From: Eubacterium ruminantium
Lineage (GTDB): Bacteria > Bacillota > Clostridia > Lachnospirales > Lachnospiraceae
Direction: 5' to 3'
DNA length: 64,000 nucleotides
NCBI GenBank assembly: GCA_900108205.1
Contig: FNUU01000009.1
Coordinates: 51,699 to 115,698, forward strand
Shown here: positions 43,772 to 53,846 of the stretch, one piece after another
Numbering within the stretch: position 1 is the first letter of the stretch
Layout: every line of letters starts with the position of its first letter
Program-made: the position numbers and the translations under genes
Notes under the pieces: generated by a model
Database searches by the model: none
What the model saw: the letters and a program-made list of their open reading frames with translations, nothing else
What the model was told of the DNA's origin: nothing

Positions 43772-45703
43772 ATGCGAGACATTGATTATTTAAGACTGCT
43801 TAGCAATAAATATACAAGCGTGAGCAGTGTACAGGCGGAAATAATAAATAAACAGGCTCTGCTTTCACTGCCGAAGGGAAATGAGTATTTCTTCTCGGAT
43901 ATTCATGGTGAATATGAGGAGTTCAGATACCTTCTCAGAAGCTGCTCCGGAGTGGTAAGAAGCAAAGTGGATGAAACCTTCGGAAGTCTTATGAAGGAAA
44001 GTGACCAGATTGAACTGGCACGTCTTATTGCGTATCCGAAGAAGACTCTTGCAAAAATGAAGGCGGCTTCTGAACTTGATGCAGACTGGTACAGAACCAC
44101 CATCAGTCAGCTGATTGCTATTTGCAGGGTTGTAGGTTCAAAGCATACGAGAGCAAGAGTTCGTGAAAAACTTCCGGATGAGTTCAGGCATGCTATCGAT
44201 GAACTGTATCATGTGAATGAAAATGATGAAAACAAGAAGCTTTATTACAGAGGCATCATTGACTCTGTTATTTCCGTAGGGGCGGGAGATGAGTTTGTAA
44301 CCGCTCTTTCCGACCTTATCCAGAATCTTTTGATGAATCACCTGCATATAATAGGAGATATTTTTGACAGAGGACCTCGTGCGGATATTGTTATGGACGA
44401 TATTATGAGCTTTCCTTATGTTGATATACAGTGGGGCAACCATGATATCAGCTGGATGGGAGCTGTTTCCGGAAATGAAGCCTGCATGGCAAGCGTCCTA
44501 AGGATTGCAACAAGTTATAATTGCTTCGATGTACTGGAGGACGGTTACGGTATCAATCTGAGACCGCTCTCGCAGTTTGCGAGTGAAGTGTATGCGGAGG
44601 ATGACTGTTCGGCATTTAAACCACATCTTCTGGATAAGAATAAATATGACAGGGTGGACTATGATCTTGCGGCCAAGATGTGTAAGGCGATAACCATTAT
44701 ACAGCTGAAGCTTGAGGGGCAGCTTATCATGAAGCATCCTGAATACAACCTTTCGGACAGACTGCTGCTCGATAAGATTGATTATGATAAGGGCACCGTC
44801 AAAATAGAAGGCAAAGAGTATTCTTTGATCGACAAGAACTTCCCAACCATCAACAGGGAAAATCCGTTTGAGCTTTCCAAAGGTGAAGCTGAGCTTGTGA
44901 GAACCATCAGATATTCCTTTAAGCATTCGGCCAAACTAAATAAACATATAAAATTCATTTATTCACATGGATCAATGTATCTTATCAGAAATAATAATCT
45001 TCTGTTTCACGGCTGCATTCCTATGACGAAGGATGGAGAATTTATGGAAATGAAAACCGCAGATGGGTCATTTTCGGGGAAAGCCCTCATGGACTACTTA
45101 AACAAGAAGATAGAGGATGCATATTTTATGGAAGAAACTGCTCCGGGGAAGCAGGATGCTGTAGACATGATGTGGTATCTCTGGTGCGGACCGGTTTCGC
45201 CACTGTTTGGAAAAGATAAGATAACAACATTTGAACATGTATTTCTTACAGATAAGGAACTGATGAAGGAGCCTTACAATCCATATTACTCATTTTCACA
45301 TGAGGAAAAGTATGCGGATAAGATTCTTGAAGAGTTCGGTGTAAAGCATGAGAGAGCCCATATTATAAATGGACATGTCCCGGTAAAGGTTAATAAGGGT
45401 GAAAAACCGGTCAAAGCAAACGGAAAGGTTTATGTGATTGACGGTGGAATGTCAAAAGCTTATCACAACACCACAGGAATTGCGGGATATACACTGATCT
45501 TTAACTCACATCATTTGGCTCTGGGTGAACATAAACCTTATGTACAGGGTGAAGATAATGTTGCAGATATTGAAATAACAGAGGTTATGAAGCATAGATT
45601 ATTAATAGAAGATACTGATGAAGGTGTGGAGATCGAAAGATATATCCAGGACCTTAAGGAGCTTCTTGAAGCATACAGGAGTGGACTCATCAAGGAAAGA
45701 TAA
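43772..45703 (+). CDS. fbp: fructose-1,6-bisphosphatase, class III
   Basis: Hydrolyses fructose-1,6-bisphosphate in gluconeogenesis. At 643 residues it is a typical Firmicutes class III enzyme, unrelated to E. coli Fbp. The phosphoesterase-type metal motifs are visible: FFSDIHGEYEEF (residues 40-51), HIIGDIFDRGPRADIV, and WGNHDISWMGA, with a later HGSMYL and INGHVPVK. ATG after AAAAGGAAAC. A small gene follows 30 nt downstream. Confidence 0.95.
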   Translation: MRDIDYLRLLSNKYTSVSSVQAEIINKQALLSLPKGNEYFFSDIHGEYEEFRYLLRSCSGVVRSKVDETFGSLMKESDQIELARLIAYPKKTLAKMKAASELDADWYRTTISQLIAICRVVGSKHTRARVREKLPDEFRHAIDELYHVNENDENKKLYYRGIIDSVISVGAGDEFVTALSDLIQNLLMNHLHIIGDIFDRGPRADIVMDDIMSFPYVDIQWGNHDISWMGAVSGNEACMASVLRIATSYNCFDVLEDGYGINLRPLSQFASEVYAEDDCSAFKPHLLDKNKYDRVDYDLAAKMCKAITIIQLKLEGQLIMKHPEYNLSDRLLLDKIDYDKGTVKIEGKEYSLIDKNFPTINRENPFELSKGEAELVRTIRYSFKHSAKLNKHIKFIYSHGSMYLIRNNNLLFHGCIPMTKDGEFMEMKTADGSFSGKALMDYLNKKIEDAYFMEETAPGKQDAVDMMWYLWCGPVSPLFGKDKITTFEHVFLTDKELMKEPYNPYYSFSHEEKYADKILEEFGVKHERAHIINGHVPVKVNKGEKPVKANGKVYVIDGGMSKAYHNTTGIAGYTLIFNSHHLALGEHKPYVQGEDNVADIEITEVMKHRLLIEDTDEGVEIERYIQDLKELLEAYRSGLIKER

Positions 45704-45733
45704 AATAAGGTTTAACATGAAATGAGGGAGATT

Positions 45734-45970
45734 ATGAGTATACTGATAAAGGATACAACAAAAGAAGAACGCGAGAGGATAGTTGCAGAGTCGATAGGTA
45801 ATATCAGCGGTTCCTGTGACGGATGCATGTCCGGACTGGCCGAGATGTATCAGGACTATATTGATGGAAAAAAAGAGATAAGGGACATCAATATGGAATT
45901 CAGAGCACGTTATGAATCGGGAGTTGATGGACCAGAGAAGACGGATTGCGGATACAAAAACATGTTTTAG
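45734..45970 (+). CDS. small conserved-looking protein with CxxC motif, 78 residues
   Basis: A helical, acidic protein beginning MSILIKDTTKEERERIV with one CDGC pair (about residues 29-32). Its compact charged make-up recalls short proteins seen repeatedly in gut Firmicutes, with no assigned function. The ATG at 45734 (after GAGGGAG) is preferred over an in-frame ATG at 45722. It follows fbp closely and is probably co-transcribed. Confidence 0.65.
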   Translation: MSILIKDTTKEERERIVAESIGNISGSCDGCMSGLAEMYQDYIDGKKEIRDINMEFRARYESGVDGPEKTDCGYKNMF

Positions 45971-45975
45971 AATAG

Positions 45976-46037
45976 CGCGAGAAGCAAAACACATATCTTA
46001 TAATTCTGTGGGACGGATGTCCATTATGTATCTTATA
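45976..46037 (-). repeat. R1 dispersed repeat, decayed inverted copy k
   Basis: GCGAGAAGCAAAACACATATCTTATAAT matches an inverted hairpin 3, and CTGTGGGACGGATGTCC a worn hairpin 2. Hairpin 1 is lacking. Confidence 0.5.
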
Positions 46038-46056
46038 GGTAAGAGGAGCATATAAA

Positions 46057-46866
46057 ATGAAGATAGGTATAATCGGTTACGGAAGCATGGGAAAGATGCT
46101 TCTGTGGAAGCTTTCTGAGAATAAAAAAATATCAAAGGAAGATCTTTTTGCTGCAAACAGGACGGTGGCTAAAATGGATGAAGCTGCCGATATAGCGACT
46201 ATTTGCAGCAGCAATAAAGAACTTGCAGGAAAAGTGAATATAGTATTTGTATGCGTACGTCCTGCAGACATAAGGACAGTGCTTGATGAAATCAAGGGCG
46301 AAGTGGGTGACAGTACTCTGATTGTGTCACTCAATGGTAATATTCAGTTTTCGCTCATGGAGAGCATTATCGATCATAAGATGGCGAAGGTGATACCGAG
46401 CGTTACTGCTGAGATCGATCAGTCACAGACTCTTGTATGTTACAACAGTAAGGTTGATGAATCAGATAAAGAACTGCTGAGGAATCTGCTGACATGTATA
46501 GGAACGGTCAGAGAGCTTCCGGAAGACAAAATGGGAATGGGCTCGGAACTCGTGAGTTGTATGCCGGGCTTCATTGCATCTGTATTTGATGTTATCTGTC
46601 AGGCAGCCGGAAAACATATCGATTTTCCACCGGAAATGATCGTAGAAATGGTTTTGAATACGATGAAATCAACGGGTGATCTTATGCTTGAAAAAGGAAT
46701 GTCATTTGAAGATGTTGTGACCAGAGTAGCTACAAAGGGCGGTATCACACAGGAGGGAACGAAGGTTATTTATGAAATGTTCCCGGAGGCTGCAGATAAA
46801 CTGTTTGAGAAGACACTTGAGAAGAGAAGGATAGTTGCCGAGCAGGCGAATAACAATTGGAAATAA
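46057..46866 (+). CDS. pyrroline-5-carboxylate reductase family protein (ProC/ComER-like)
   Basis: 269 residues. An N-terminal Rossmann fold starts IGIIGYGSMGKML with the NAD(P) glycine motif; FVCVRPADI is the second family block. The C-terminal dimer domain contains ELVSCMPGFIASVFDV and VATKGGITQEGTKVI, equivalent to the P5C reductase signature, though several positions differ from classical ProC (for example PSVTAEI for the usual PNTP). It could make proline from pyrroline-5-carboxylate or be a ComER-type relative of unknown role. ATG after AAGAGGAG. Confidence 0.8.
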   Translation: MKIGIIGYGSMGKMLLWKLSENKKISKEDLFAANRTVAKMDEAADIATICSSNKELAGKVNIVFVCVRPADIRTVLDEIKGEVGDSTLIVSLNGNIQFSLMESIIDHKMAKVIPSVTAEIDQSQTLVCYNSKVDESDKELLRNLLTCIGTVRELPEDKMGMGSELVSCMPGFIASVFDVICQAAGKHIDFPPEMIVEMVLNTMKSTGDLMLEKGMSFEDVVTRVATKGGITQEGTKVIYEMFPEAADKLFEKTLEKRRIVAEQANNNWK

Positions 46867-47370
46867 AAAGGTATTTGGACGATTTATGAAATAAGTATAG
46901 AAAAATCATTATCTTTACATTTCTGTGCTCATTCTGCGCTAAATCTTTACATTTCAAGTGAATAACTGCATAATAAGTAAAGATTCAAAGATTACCTGTT
47001 AATTCGATATTTATGCATAACATTAAATATTTAAAAGAAAAAGTGAAAAAGAATCAGGAAGATAAAAATGAAAATGGAGTAGAGGAATGTTCTGATCAAT
47101 TTTCTGATAGTATTCGTTCGTTGATGGATAAATACGATAATAAAGAATAGTATGTATAAAAAATTACTTTGAAAGCAAAGATTGGATAATAAAAGATTCT
47201 GTTTCAGAGATGATGAAATGGATAATTAACTATAGAAGAAGCAAGTGAAGTATCACCTGTTTCTTCTATAATATATGTATAGCATATAACATTAGGAAAA
47301 ATATTGAAAAAGGATCAAAATGCCTTAAAAAACAGCCTGAAAAAATATGAAAAATCTTCAAAAAAAGTGC
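46867..47370. other. long AT-rich gap before the ribosomal cluster
   Basis: About 500 nt with no convincing gene. A 45-codon ATG frame at 47013-47150 reads as a charged peptide but lacks a binding site. GAAGAAGCAAGTG and CACCTGTTTCTTC near 47236-47268 form an imperfect inverted repeat that may end an unknown transcript. Confidence 0.4.
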
Positions 47371-47399
47371 TTGCATTATAAAAACTCTTGATATATAAT
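47371..47399 (+). promoter_or_regulatory. promoter of the S10 ribosomal operon
   Basis: TTGCAT (47371-47376), 17-nt spacer, TATAAT (47394-47399). A start near 47406 would give a leader of about 225 nt before rpsJ. Confidence 0.8.
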
Positions 47400-47405
47400 A
47401 GTTTT

Positions 47406-47631
47406 CGCTGTGACATGATAGCTGTGAAACGGAGATTGCTGCAGTATCGCAGGTAACTTCGCGGAGCGAATGTCAAGTTCAAAGAAACTGGCGACAAGTC
47501 ACTGTACGAAAATCATCTGGTAAAGAGATCAGAAATGACGTGTGAGATATCTATATAAAATAGGACACACACGGGTTAGTTGTACAGTCACCACTTGTTC
47601 AAAGAAAAGAATTAAGGAGGCGGCTTTTTTT
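47406..47631 (+). other. S10 operon 5' leader, candidate autoregulatory RNA
   Basis: A 225-nt leader with likely stems: GCTGTGA repeats near 47408-47428, TTCGCGGAGCGAA (47458-47470), and a long-range pairing of ACAAGTC..CTGTAC (47494-47506) with GTACAG..ACTTGT (47583-47599). The last pairing ends close to the rpsJ binding site. It resembles no ribosomal leader I can name, but ribosomal operons are often controlled this way. Confidence 0.4.
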
Positions 47632-47943
47632 ATGGCAAGTCAAGTAATGAGAATCACGCTTAAGGCGTACGATCACAAGCTGATCGATCAGGCAGCAAAG
47701 GAAATCATCGAGGCAGTTAAGGGTACAGGTGCTAAGGTTTCAGGACCGGTTCCAATGCCTACAAAGGTTGAGAAGGTTACAATCCTTCGTGCAGTTCATA
47801 AGTATAAGGATTCAAGAGAGCAGTTCGAGCAGAGAACACACAAGAGACTTATCGACATCCTTACACCAAACAACAAGACAATCGATGTTCTTCGTAAGAT
47901 GGACATCTCAGCCGGTGTTTACATCGACATGAAGATGAAGTAA
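47632..47943 (+). CDS. rpsJ: 30S ribosomal protein S10
   Basis: 103 residues, [20 protein letters not shown] at the N-terminus and THKRLIDI near the C-terminus. S10 sits in the 30S head and also joins NusB in antitermination. The ATG at 47632 follows AAGGAGG with a rather long 11-nt spacer; the frame extends upstream but has no start with a binding site. First gene of the cluster; the gap to rplC (296 nt) is unusually long. Confidence 0.97.
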   Translation: MASQVMRITLKAYDHKLIDQAAKEIIEAVKGTGAKVSGPVPMPTKVEKVTILRAVHKYKDSREQFEQRTHKRLIDILTPNNKTIDVLRKMDISAGVYIDMKMK

Positions 47944-48239
47944 AAAGCGATTCTGACAGCTTAAAGCTGATTAAGAATACACCCGATGGATTATAATATG
48001 AAGTGATCCGTTGGAAGATCCGCCGGAAACACTCACGAACCGGCAGGATAAGAAAAATGTGCAGTTCCGGAAAGAGCAGATACCTCGGAAGAATGATGAG
48101 AACGAGTTGCAAAGAAGTAATCTCATTTTGGAAGAAAGGGTACGATGCGGTTACCTGATATTTGCAGGACGGAATGATGCAGATTTAGTATGATTGCCCA
48201 GTGCAATCCGCTGTAAATTGTTTTAGGAGGAAAGACAAA
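47944..48239 (+). other. long gap between rpsJ and rplC, candidate structured RNA
   Basis: 296 nt without a plausible gene, where S10 and L3 genes are normally almost adjacent. Several stems are possible: GATC/GATC around 48006-48020, and GCCGG (48022-48026) with CCGGC (48040-48044). A TATAAT lies at about 47993 with no good -35. It may hold a second promoter, a leader for L3-L4, or a processing site. Confidence 0.4.
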
Positions 48240-48923
48240 ATGAAGAAGGCTATTTTAGCAGAGAAAGTCGGAATGACTCAGATCTTCGGTGAGAATGGTG
48301 TTCTCACACCTGTTACAGTTCTTAAGGCTGGACCTTGTACTGTAACTCAGATCAAGACAGTTGAAAATGATGGCTACGAAGCAGTTCAGGTTGGCTTCGG
48401 CGAGAAGAAGGAAAAGATCGTAACCAAGGATGGTTCCGGTAAGAAGGTTATCAGAAATCCACATGGTGCTACTAAGGCTGAGGTTGGTCATACAAAGAAG
48501 GCCGGCACAACAGCTAAGCAGTTTGTTAAAGAGTTTAAGTTTGAGAATGTGGCTGATTACACAGTAGGTGAGAGCGTTATCACAGCTTCTATCTTCGCAG
48601 AAGGCGATAAGGTTGATGTAACTGCTAAATCAAAGGGTAAGGGATATGCCGGTGGTCTTAAGAGACACGGACTTAAGTCTGGTCCTTCAGGACACGGTTC
48701 AAAGTATCACCGCCATGCAGGTTCTAATGGTTCAGCAACTACTCCTGGCCGTGTTATGAAGGGCAAGAAGATGCCTGGTCACATGGGATGCGAGCAGGTA
48801 ACAGTTCAGAATCTTGAGGTTGTTAAGGTTGACGCTGAAAACAATGTAATCCTCGTTAAGGGATCTGTTCCGGGACCAAAGAAGTCATTAGTTGTAATAA
48901 AAGAAACCGTAAAGGGTAATTAA
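48240..48923 (+). CDS. rplC: 50S ribosomal protein L3
   Basis: 227 residues with [12 protein letters not shown] at the N-terminus and the central [12 protein letters not shown] and [23 protein letters not shown] loop, which reaches the peptidyl transferase centre. L3 is an early assembly protein. ATG after TAGGAGGAAAG; the frame is open upstream but that part has no start signal. Confidence 0.97.
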   Translation: MKKAILAEKVGMTQIFGENGVLTPVTVLKAGPCTVTQIKTVENDGYEAVQVGFGEKKEKIVTKDGSGKKVIRNPHGATKAEVGHTKKAGTTAKQFVKEFKFENVADYTVGESVITASIFAEGDKVDVTAKSKGKGYAGGLKRHGLKSGPSGHGSKYHRHAGSNGSATTPGRVMKGKKMPGHMGCEQVTVQNLEVVKVDAENNVILVKGSVPGPKKSLVVIKETVKGN

Positions 48924-48953
48924 TTAAGAACTTTATGGAAGGAGGAACATTAG

Positions 48954-49574
48954 ATGGCAACAGTAGCTGTATATAACATCGAAGGAAAAGAAGTTGGCAG
49001 CGTAGAACTCAATGACAACATCTACGGTGTTGAAATAAATGAAAACTTAGTACACAAGGCTGTAGTTACATATCTTGCAAACGGACGTCAGGGAACACAG
49101 AGTGCAAAGACACGTGCAGAGGTTTCAGGCGGCGGAAGAAAGCCTTGGAGACAGAAGGGTACAGGCCATGCAAGACAGGGATCAACAAGATCTCCACAGT
49201 GGACAGGCGGTGGCGTTGTATTCGCACCAAAGCCAAGAGATTACTCAGTAAAGATGAACAAGAGAGAGAAGCAGATCGCACTCTTCTCTGCACTTACATC
49301 AAAGGTTCAGGATGCAAAGTTCATCGTTGTTGATGATCTTAGCCTTGAAGAAGTAAAAACAGCAAAATTCGCAGAGGTTCTTAAGAACCTTAAGGCAAAT
49401 AAAGCTCTTGTAGTAACAAAGGATAAGAACGAGAACGTAATCCTTTCATCAAGAAATATTCCTGGTGTAGACACTATCATGAGCAGCACTATCAACGTAT
49501 ACGACATCCTTAAGCATGATTCACTTGTGATCACAAAGGATGCTGCACTCGCAATCGAGGAGGTGTACGCATAA
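48954..49574 (+). CDS. rplD: 50S ribosomal protein L4
   Basis: 206 residues: the conserved extended loop TRAEVSGGGRKPWRQKGTGHARQGS, which lines the exit tunnel, and a helical rest. L4 represses its own operon in E. coli by binding the S10 leader; whether it does so here is unknown. Its stop overlaps the rplW start by one base. Confidence 0.97.
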   Translation: MATVAVYNIEGKEVGSVELNDNIYGVEINENLVHKAVVTYLANGRQGTQSAKTRAEVSGGGRKPWRQKGTGHARQGSTRSPQWTGGGVVFAPKPRDYSVKMNKREKQIALFSALTSKVQDAKFIVVDDLSLEEVKTAKFAEVLKNLKANKALVVTKDKNENVILSSRNIPGVDTIMSSTINVYDILKHDSLVITKDAALAIEEVYA

Positions 49575-49873
49575 TGGCAAACTTAAAGTATTATGACATT
49601 ATCCAGAAGCCTGTTCTTACTGAGAAGAGTATGAACGCAATGGCTGAGAAGAAGTATACATTTCTTGTTCACCCAGATGCAAACAAGGCACAGATAAAGG
49701 AAGCTGTTGAGAAGATGTTCGAAGGAACAAAGGTAGAGAAGGTTAACACTGCTAACTTTGACGGTAAGGTTAAGAGACGTGGTGCTACATTCGGAAGAAC
49801 AGCTAAGTTTAAGAAGGCTTATGTTCAGCTTACAACTGACAGCGCAGATATCGAACTTTTCGAGGGTCTGTAA
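49574..49873 (+). CDS. rplW: 50S ribosomal protein L23
   Basis: 99 residues (DIIQKPVLTEKSMNAMAEKKYTFLV at the start). It sits at the tunnel exit and docks trigger factor and the signal recognition particle. Its start overlaps the rplD stop, indicating translational coupling. Confidence 0.97.
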   Translation: MANLKYYDIIQKPVLTEKSMNAMAEKKYTFLVHPDANKAQIKEAVEKMFEGTKVEKVNTANFDGKVKRRGATFGRTAKFKKAYVQLTTDSADIELFEGL

Positions 49874-49990
49874 AATTTGAGGAAATGCAGTAAAGACATT
49901 TCCGGAAGACATAAGCAGTATGAGATTATTGGTCGTTAAATATAAAATGACCAGAGAAACGAATTAACATTCGAAAGGAGAAACCAAGAA
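49874..49990. other. 117-nt gap between rplW and rplB with two hairpins
   Basis: GGAAATG (49881-49887) pairs with CATTTCC (49897-49903), and TGGTC (49930-49934) with GACCA (49949-49953). No T-tail follows either, so RNA processing is likelier than termination. Confidence 0.45.
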
Positions 49991-50833
49991 ATGGGAATTA
50001 AGACATATACCCCATATACACCTTCAAGAAGAAATATGACAGGACTTGATTTTGATGTTATCACAACATCTACTCCTGAGAAGTCACTTCTTATTTCAAA
50101 GAAGAAGACATCAGGACGTAACAATCAGGGTAAGATCACTGTTCGTCATCATGGTGGTGGAAACAGACAGAAATACAGAATCATTGATTTTAAGAGAAAT
50201 AAAGATAACATTCCTGCAACAGTTAAGTCTATCGAGTACGATCCAAACAGAACAGCAAACATCGCACTTATAGCTTATGCAGACGGAACAAAGACATACA
50301 TTCTTGCACCAAGCGGACTTAAGGTTGGTGATACACTTATGAACGGTCCTCAGGCAGAGGTTAAGATTGGTAATACACTTCCTCTTTCAGCTGTTCCTGT
50401 AGGTACAGAAGTTCATAACGTGGAGCTCGTTCCTGGTAAGGGCGGACAGCTTGTTCGTGCAGCAGGTAACACAGCTCAGCTTATGGCTAAGGAAGGAAAG
50501 TATGCAACACTCCGTCTTCCTTCAGGAGAAATGAGAATGGTTCCAATTGAAGCGCGTGCAACAATCGGTACTGTTGGAAATATTGAGCATGGCCTTGTAA
50601 ATATCGGTAAGGCTGGACGTAAGCGTCATATGGGCGTTAGACCTACAGTTAGAGGTTCTGTAATGAACCCTAATGACCATCCACACGGTGGTGGTGAAGG
50701 TAGAGCACCTATCGGTCGTCCGGGTCCTTCAACTCCTTGGGGCAAGCCTGCACTTGGTCTTAAGACAAGGAAGAAGAACAAGCTCTCTAACAAGTACATT
50801 GTAAGAACGAGAAGCGGTAAAAACGTTAAGTAA
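49991..50833 (+). CDS. rplB: 50S ribosomal protein L2
   Basis: 280 residues; [18 protein letters not shown] and the C-terminal [20 protein letters not shown], the most conserved stretch, next to the peptidyl transferase centre. ATG after GAAAGGAG. Confidence 0.97.
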   Translation: MGIKTYTPYTPSRRNMTGLDFDVITTSTPEKSLLISKKKTSGRNNQGKITVRHHGGGNRQKYRIIDFKRNKDNIPATVKSIEYDPNRTANIALIAYADGTKTYILAPSGLKVGDTLMNGPQAEVKIGNTLPLSAVPVGTEVHNVELVPGKGGQLVRAAGNTAQLMAKEGKYATLRLPSGEMRMVPIEARATIGTVGNIEHGLVNIGKAGRKRHMGVRPTVRGSVMNPNDHPHGGGEGRAPIGRPGPSTPWGKPALGLKTRKKNKLSNKYIVRTRSGKNVK

Positions 50834-50849
50834 TTAAGGAGGAAAGTTC

Positions 50850-51122
50850 ATGGCACGTTCACTTAAAAAAGGACCTTTCGCAGATGAAAGTTTATTAAAG
50901 AAGATTAATGCGCTCAATGCTAAGAACGATCATGAGGTTGTAAAGACATGGTCACGTCGTTCAACAATCTTCCCTTCATTTGTTGGTCATACAATAGCAG
51001 TTTATGATGGTAGAAAGCACGTTCCTGTATATGTTACAGAAGATATGGTAGGACACAAGCTCGGTGAGTTTGTAGCTACCAGAACATACAGAGGACACGG
51101 CAAAGACGAGAAGAAGAGGTAA
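50850..51122 (+). CDS. rpsS: 30S ribosomal protein S19
   Basis: 90 residues starting [19 protein letters not shown]. It binds 16S rRNA in the 30S head with S13. ATG after AAGGAGG, 16 nt after rplB. Confidence 0.97.
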   Translation: MARSLKKGPFADESLLKKINALNAKNDHEVVKTWSRRSTIFPSFVGHTIAVYDGRKHVPVYVTEDMVGHKLGEFVATRTYRGHGKDEKKR

Positions 51123-51137
51123 GGAGGAGAATCTTAA

Positions 51138-51527
51138 ATGGCTAAAGGACATAGATCTCAAATCGTTAGATTGAGAAATGAGAATAAAGATACAAGACCG
51201 TCAGCTAAGGTTTCTTACGCTAGAGTGTCTGTTACAAAGGCTTGCTATGTATTAGATGCTATAAGAGGCAAGGATGTAACATCAGCTCTTGGTATCCTTG
51301 CTTACAATAATAGATATGCTTCCAGTGTAATATATAAGTTACTTAAGTCTGCAGTAGCAAATGCTGAAAACAACAACGGTATGAAGGCATCAGACCTTTA
51401 TGTTGCTGAGTGCTATGCTAACAAGGGACCTACGATGAAGAGAATTCATCCTAGAGCACAGGGCAGAGCTTACAGGATCGAGAAGAGAACAAGCCACATC
51501 ACTGTAGTGCTTGATGAGAAGAAGTAA
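51138..51527 (+). CDS. rplV: 50S ribosomal protein L22
   Basis: 129 residues with a long basic hairpin ([20 protein letters not shown]) that reaches into the exit tunnel, where macrolide resistance changes occur. ATG after AAGGAGG, overlapping the rpsS end region. Confidence 0.96.
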   Translation: MAKGHRSQIVRLRNENKDTRPSAKVSYARVSVTKACYVLDAIRGKDVTSALGILAYNNRYASSVIYKLLKSAVANAENNNGMKASDLYVAECYANKGPTMKRIHPRAQGRAYRIEKRTSHITVVLDEKK

Positions 51528-51538
51528 GGAGGCAGACA

Positions 51539-52204
51539 ATGGGACAGAAAGTTAATCCACACGGTTTAAGAGTCGGTGTAATTAAAGATTGGGATTCTAA
51601 GTGGTATGCTGATACAAAGAACGGTGAGTTTGCCAATAACCTTGTTGAGGACCACAAGATCAGAGAGTTCCTTAAGAAGAAGCTTTATGATTCAAATGTT
51701 TCTAAGATTGATATCGAGAGAACAAGAGATAGAGTAAAGGTTAGTGTATATACTGCAAAGCCAGGTGTTGTTATCGGTAAGGGCGGTGCCGGAATCGAGA
51801 AGATCAAGGCTGAGGTTCAGAAGCTTACAGCTAAGAAGCTCATCATTGATATCAAGGAGATCAAGAAGCCTGATCTTGACGCACAGCTTGTTGCTGAGAA
51901 CATTGCTCAGCAGCTTGAGAACCGTATTTCATTCAGAAGAGCTATGAAGTCTTGCATGGGCAGAACCATGAAGGCAGGAGCACTTGGAATCAAGGCTGCT
52001 TGCTCAGGACGTCTTGGCGGTGCTGATATGGCAAGAACAGAGTTCTACAGCGAGGGAACAATTCCTCTTCAGACACTTCGTGCTGATATTGATTACGGAT
52101 TTGCTGAAGCAGATACAACATATGGTAAAGTTGGTGTTAAGACATGGATCTACCATGGTGAAGTACTTCCTACTAAAGGAAACAAGGAAGGGAGCGATAA
52201 ATAA
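51539..52204 (+). CDS. rpsC: 30S ribosomal protein S3
   Basis: 221 residues. It begins [14 protein letters not shown]; the KH RNA-binding loop is [15 protein letters not shown]3 lies at the mRNA entry channel and has helicase activity with S4 and S5. ATG after AAGGAGG. Confidence 0.97.
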   Translation: MGQKVNPHGLRVGVIKDWDSKWYADTKNGEFANNLVEDHKIREFLKKKLYDSNVSKIDIERTRDRVKVSVYTAKPGVVIGKGGAGIEKIKAEVQKLTAKKLIIDIKEIKKPDLDAQLVAENIAQQLENRISFRRAMKSCMGRTMKAGALGIKAACSGRLGGADMARTEFYSEGTIPLQTLRADIDYGFAEADTTYGKVGVKTWIYHGEVLPTKGNKEGSDK

Positions 52205-52206
52205 TT

Positions 52207-52644
52207 ATGTTAATGCCTAAGAGAACAAAACATCGTAAGCAGTTTAGAGGATCTATGGCAGGAAAGGCTACAAGAGGCAACCGTATCACTGATGGTGATT
52301 TCGGTATCGTTGCTACAGAGCCAGCGTGGATCAAGTCTAATCAGATAGAGGCAGCCAGAGTTGCCATCAACCGTTACCTTAAGCGTCAGGGAAAAGTTTG
52401 GATCAAGATTTTCCCGGATAAGCCGGTTACAGCTAAGCCAGCTGGAACTCGTATGGGTTCAGGTAAAGGTGCAACTGAGTATTGGGTAGCAGTAGTTAAG
52501 CCGGGCAGAGTTCTTTTCGAAGTTGCTGGTGTAAACGAAGACACTGCAAGAGAAGCACTTCGTCTTGCTACACATAAGCTTCCTGTAAAGTGTAAGATAG
52601 TTTCTAAAGCAGACTTAGAAGGAGGTAGCAGCAGTGAAAACTAA
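52207..52644 (+). CDS. rplP: 50S ribosomal protein L16
   Basis: 145 residues starting [15 protein letters not shown], with the family [18 protein letters not shown] block. It contacts the A-site tRNA. Its start lies 2 nt after the rpsC stop; the last 11 nt overlap the rpmC start. Confidence 0.96.
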   Translation: MLMPKRTKHRKQFRGSMAGKATRGNRITDGDFGIVATEPAWIKSNQIEAARVAINRYLKRQGKVWIKIFPDKPVTAKPAGTRMGSGKGATEYWVAVVKPGRVLFEVAGVNEDTAREALRLATHKLPVKCKIVSKADLEGGSSSEN

Positions 52645-52837
52645 GGAATTTATGAAAGAATTAAATGCTAAATCAGCTTCTGAACTTGCAACAGATCTTG
52701 AAGCTGCTAAGAAGGAACTTTTCAATCTTAAGTTCCAGAACGCTACCAATCAGCTTGAGAATACAGGCAGAATCAAGGAAGTTAAGAAGAATATTGCAAG
52801 AATAGAGACAGTTATCGCCGCTAAGGCAAGAGCATAA
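52634..52837 (+). CDS. rpmC: 50S ribosomal protein L29
   Basis: 67 residues, two helices ([20 protein letters not shown] and the [11 protein letters not shown] end). GTG start inside the end of rplP with a GGAGGTAGC site, so translation is coupled. It lies near the exit tunnel. Confidence 0.95.
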   Translation: MKTKEFMKELNAKSASELATDLEAAKKELFNLKFQNATNQLENTGRIKEVKKNIARIETVIAAKARA

Positions 52838-52858
52838 TTATCGAAAGGAGAAAAGACA

Positions 52859-53113
52859 GTGGAAAGAAATCTTAGAAAAACACGTGTAGGTATCGTTACA
52901 AGTGACAAGATGGACAAGACAATCGTAGTCTCAATCATCGATAATGTTAAGCATCCTCTCTATGGAAAGATCGTAAAGAGAACATATAAGCTTAAGGCTC
53001 ATGACGAGAAAAATGAATGCAAGATTGGTGATAGAGTAAAGGTAATGGAGACAAGACCTCTCTCTAAGGATAAGAGATGGAGACTTGTTGAGATCGTTGA
53101 AAAGGCTAAATAA
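52859..53113 (+). CDS. rpsQ: 30S ribosomal protein S17
   Basis: 84 residues beginning [20 protein letters not shown]. An OB-fold protein and primary 16S rRNA binder. GTG start after GAAAGGAG. Confidence 0.96.
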   Translation: MERNLRKTRVGIVTSDKMDKTIVVSIIDNVKHPLYGKIVKRTYKLKAHDEKNECKIGDRVKVMETRPLSKDKRWRLVEIVEKAK

Positions 53114-53125
53114 GGAGGCAAAGAA

Positions 53126-53494
53126 ATGGTACAGCAGGAAACAAGACTTAGAGTTGCTGACAACACAGGCGCAAAAGAGCTTCTTTGCATCAGAGTTTTA
53201 GGCGGTTCTACAAGAAGATATGCAAACATTGGTGACATCATTGTTGCTTCTGTTAAAGACGCAACACCGGGCGGCGTTGTTAAAAAGGGTGACGTTGTTA
53301 AGGCAGTTGTTGTACGTACAAAGAAGGGTGCACGTCGTAAGGACGGTTCATACATCAAGTTTGATGAGAACGCAGCAGTTATTATCAAGGACGATCTGAA
53401 CCCAAAAGGAACACGTATATTTGGACCAGTTGCAAGAGAGCTTCGTGATAAGAAGTTTATGAAGATCATTTCTCTTGCACCGGAAGTTCTGTAG
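53126..53494 (+). CDS. rplN: 50S ribosomal protein L14
   Basis: 122 residues starting [20 protein letters not shown]. It forms an intersubunit bridge. ATG after AAGGAGG. Confidence 0.97.
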   Translation: MVQQETRLRVADNTGAKELLCIRVLGGSTRRYANIGDIIVASVKDATPGGVVKKGDVVKAVVVRTKKGARRKDGSYIKFDENAAVIIKDDLNPKGTRIFGPVARELRDKKFMKIISLAPEVL

Positions 53495-53505
53495 GAGGTG
53501 TAACT

Positions 53506-53823
53506 GTGGCAACAAGTAAGATTAAGAAGGATGACCTTGTTAAGGTTATCGCCGGTAAGGATAAAGGAAAAGAAGGTAAAGTATTATCAGTTGACGTTAA
53601 GAACGGCAAGGTTCTTGTTGAAGGCGTTAACAAAGTATTTAAGCACAGCAAGCCAACAGCTGCAAATGCAGCAGGCGGAATCATCGAGAAGGAAGCTCCA
53701 ATCGATATTTCCAATGTTATGTACCTCTACAAGGGTAAGACAGTAAGAGTTGGTTTCCAGGGCGAGAAGAAGGATAAGAAGAGAGTAGCTAAGGTCAACG
53801 GTAAGACTGAAGTTATTGATTAA
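53506..53823 (+). CDS. rplX: 50S ribosomal protein L24
   Basis: 105 residues with a KOW motif ([21 protein letters not shown]). It is an assembly initiator at the tunnel exit. GTG start after TAGGAGG. Confidence 0.96.
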   Translation: MATSKIKKDDLVKVIAGKDKGKEGKVLSVDVKNGKVLVEGVNKVFKHSKPTAANAAGGIIEKEAPIDISNVMYLYKGKTVRVGFQGEKKDKKRVAKVNGKTEVID

Positions 53824-53846
53824 TCGTAGGAAGGAGGCTTAATACT

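Noticed and set aside
47013..47150. 45-codon frame beginning MHNIKYLKEKVKK
   Set aside because: No binding site or promoter and AT-rich composition alone explains a lysine-rich frame; kept only as a possibility.
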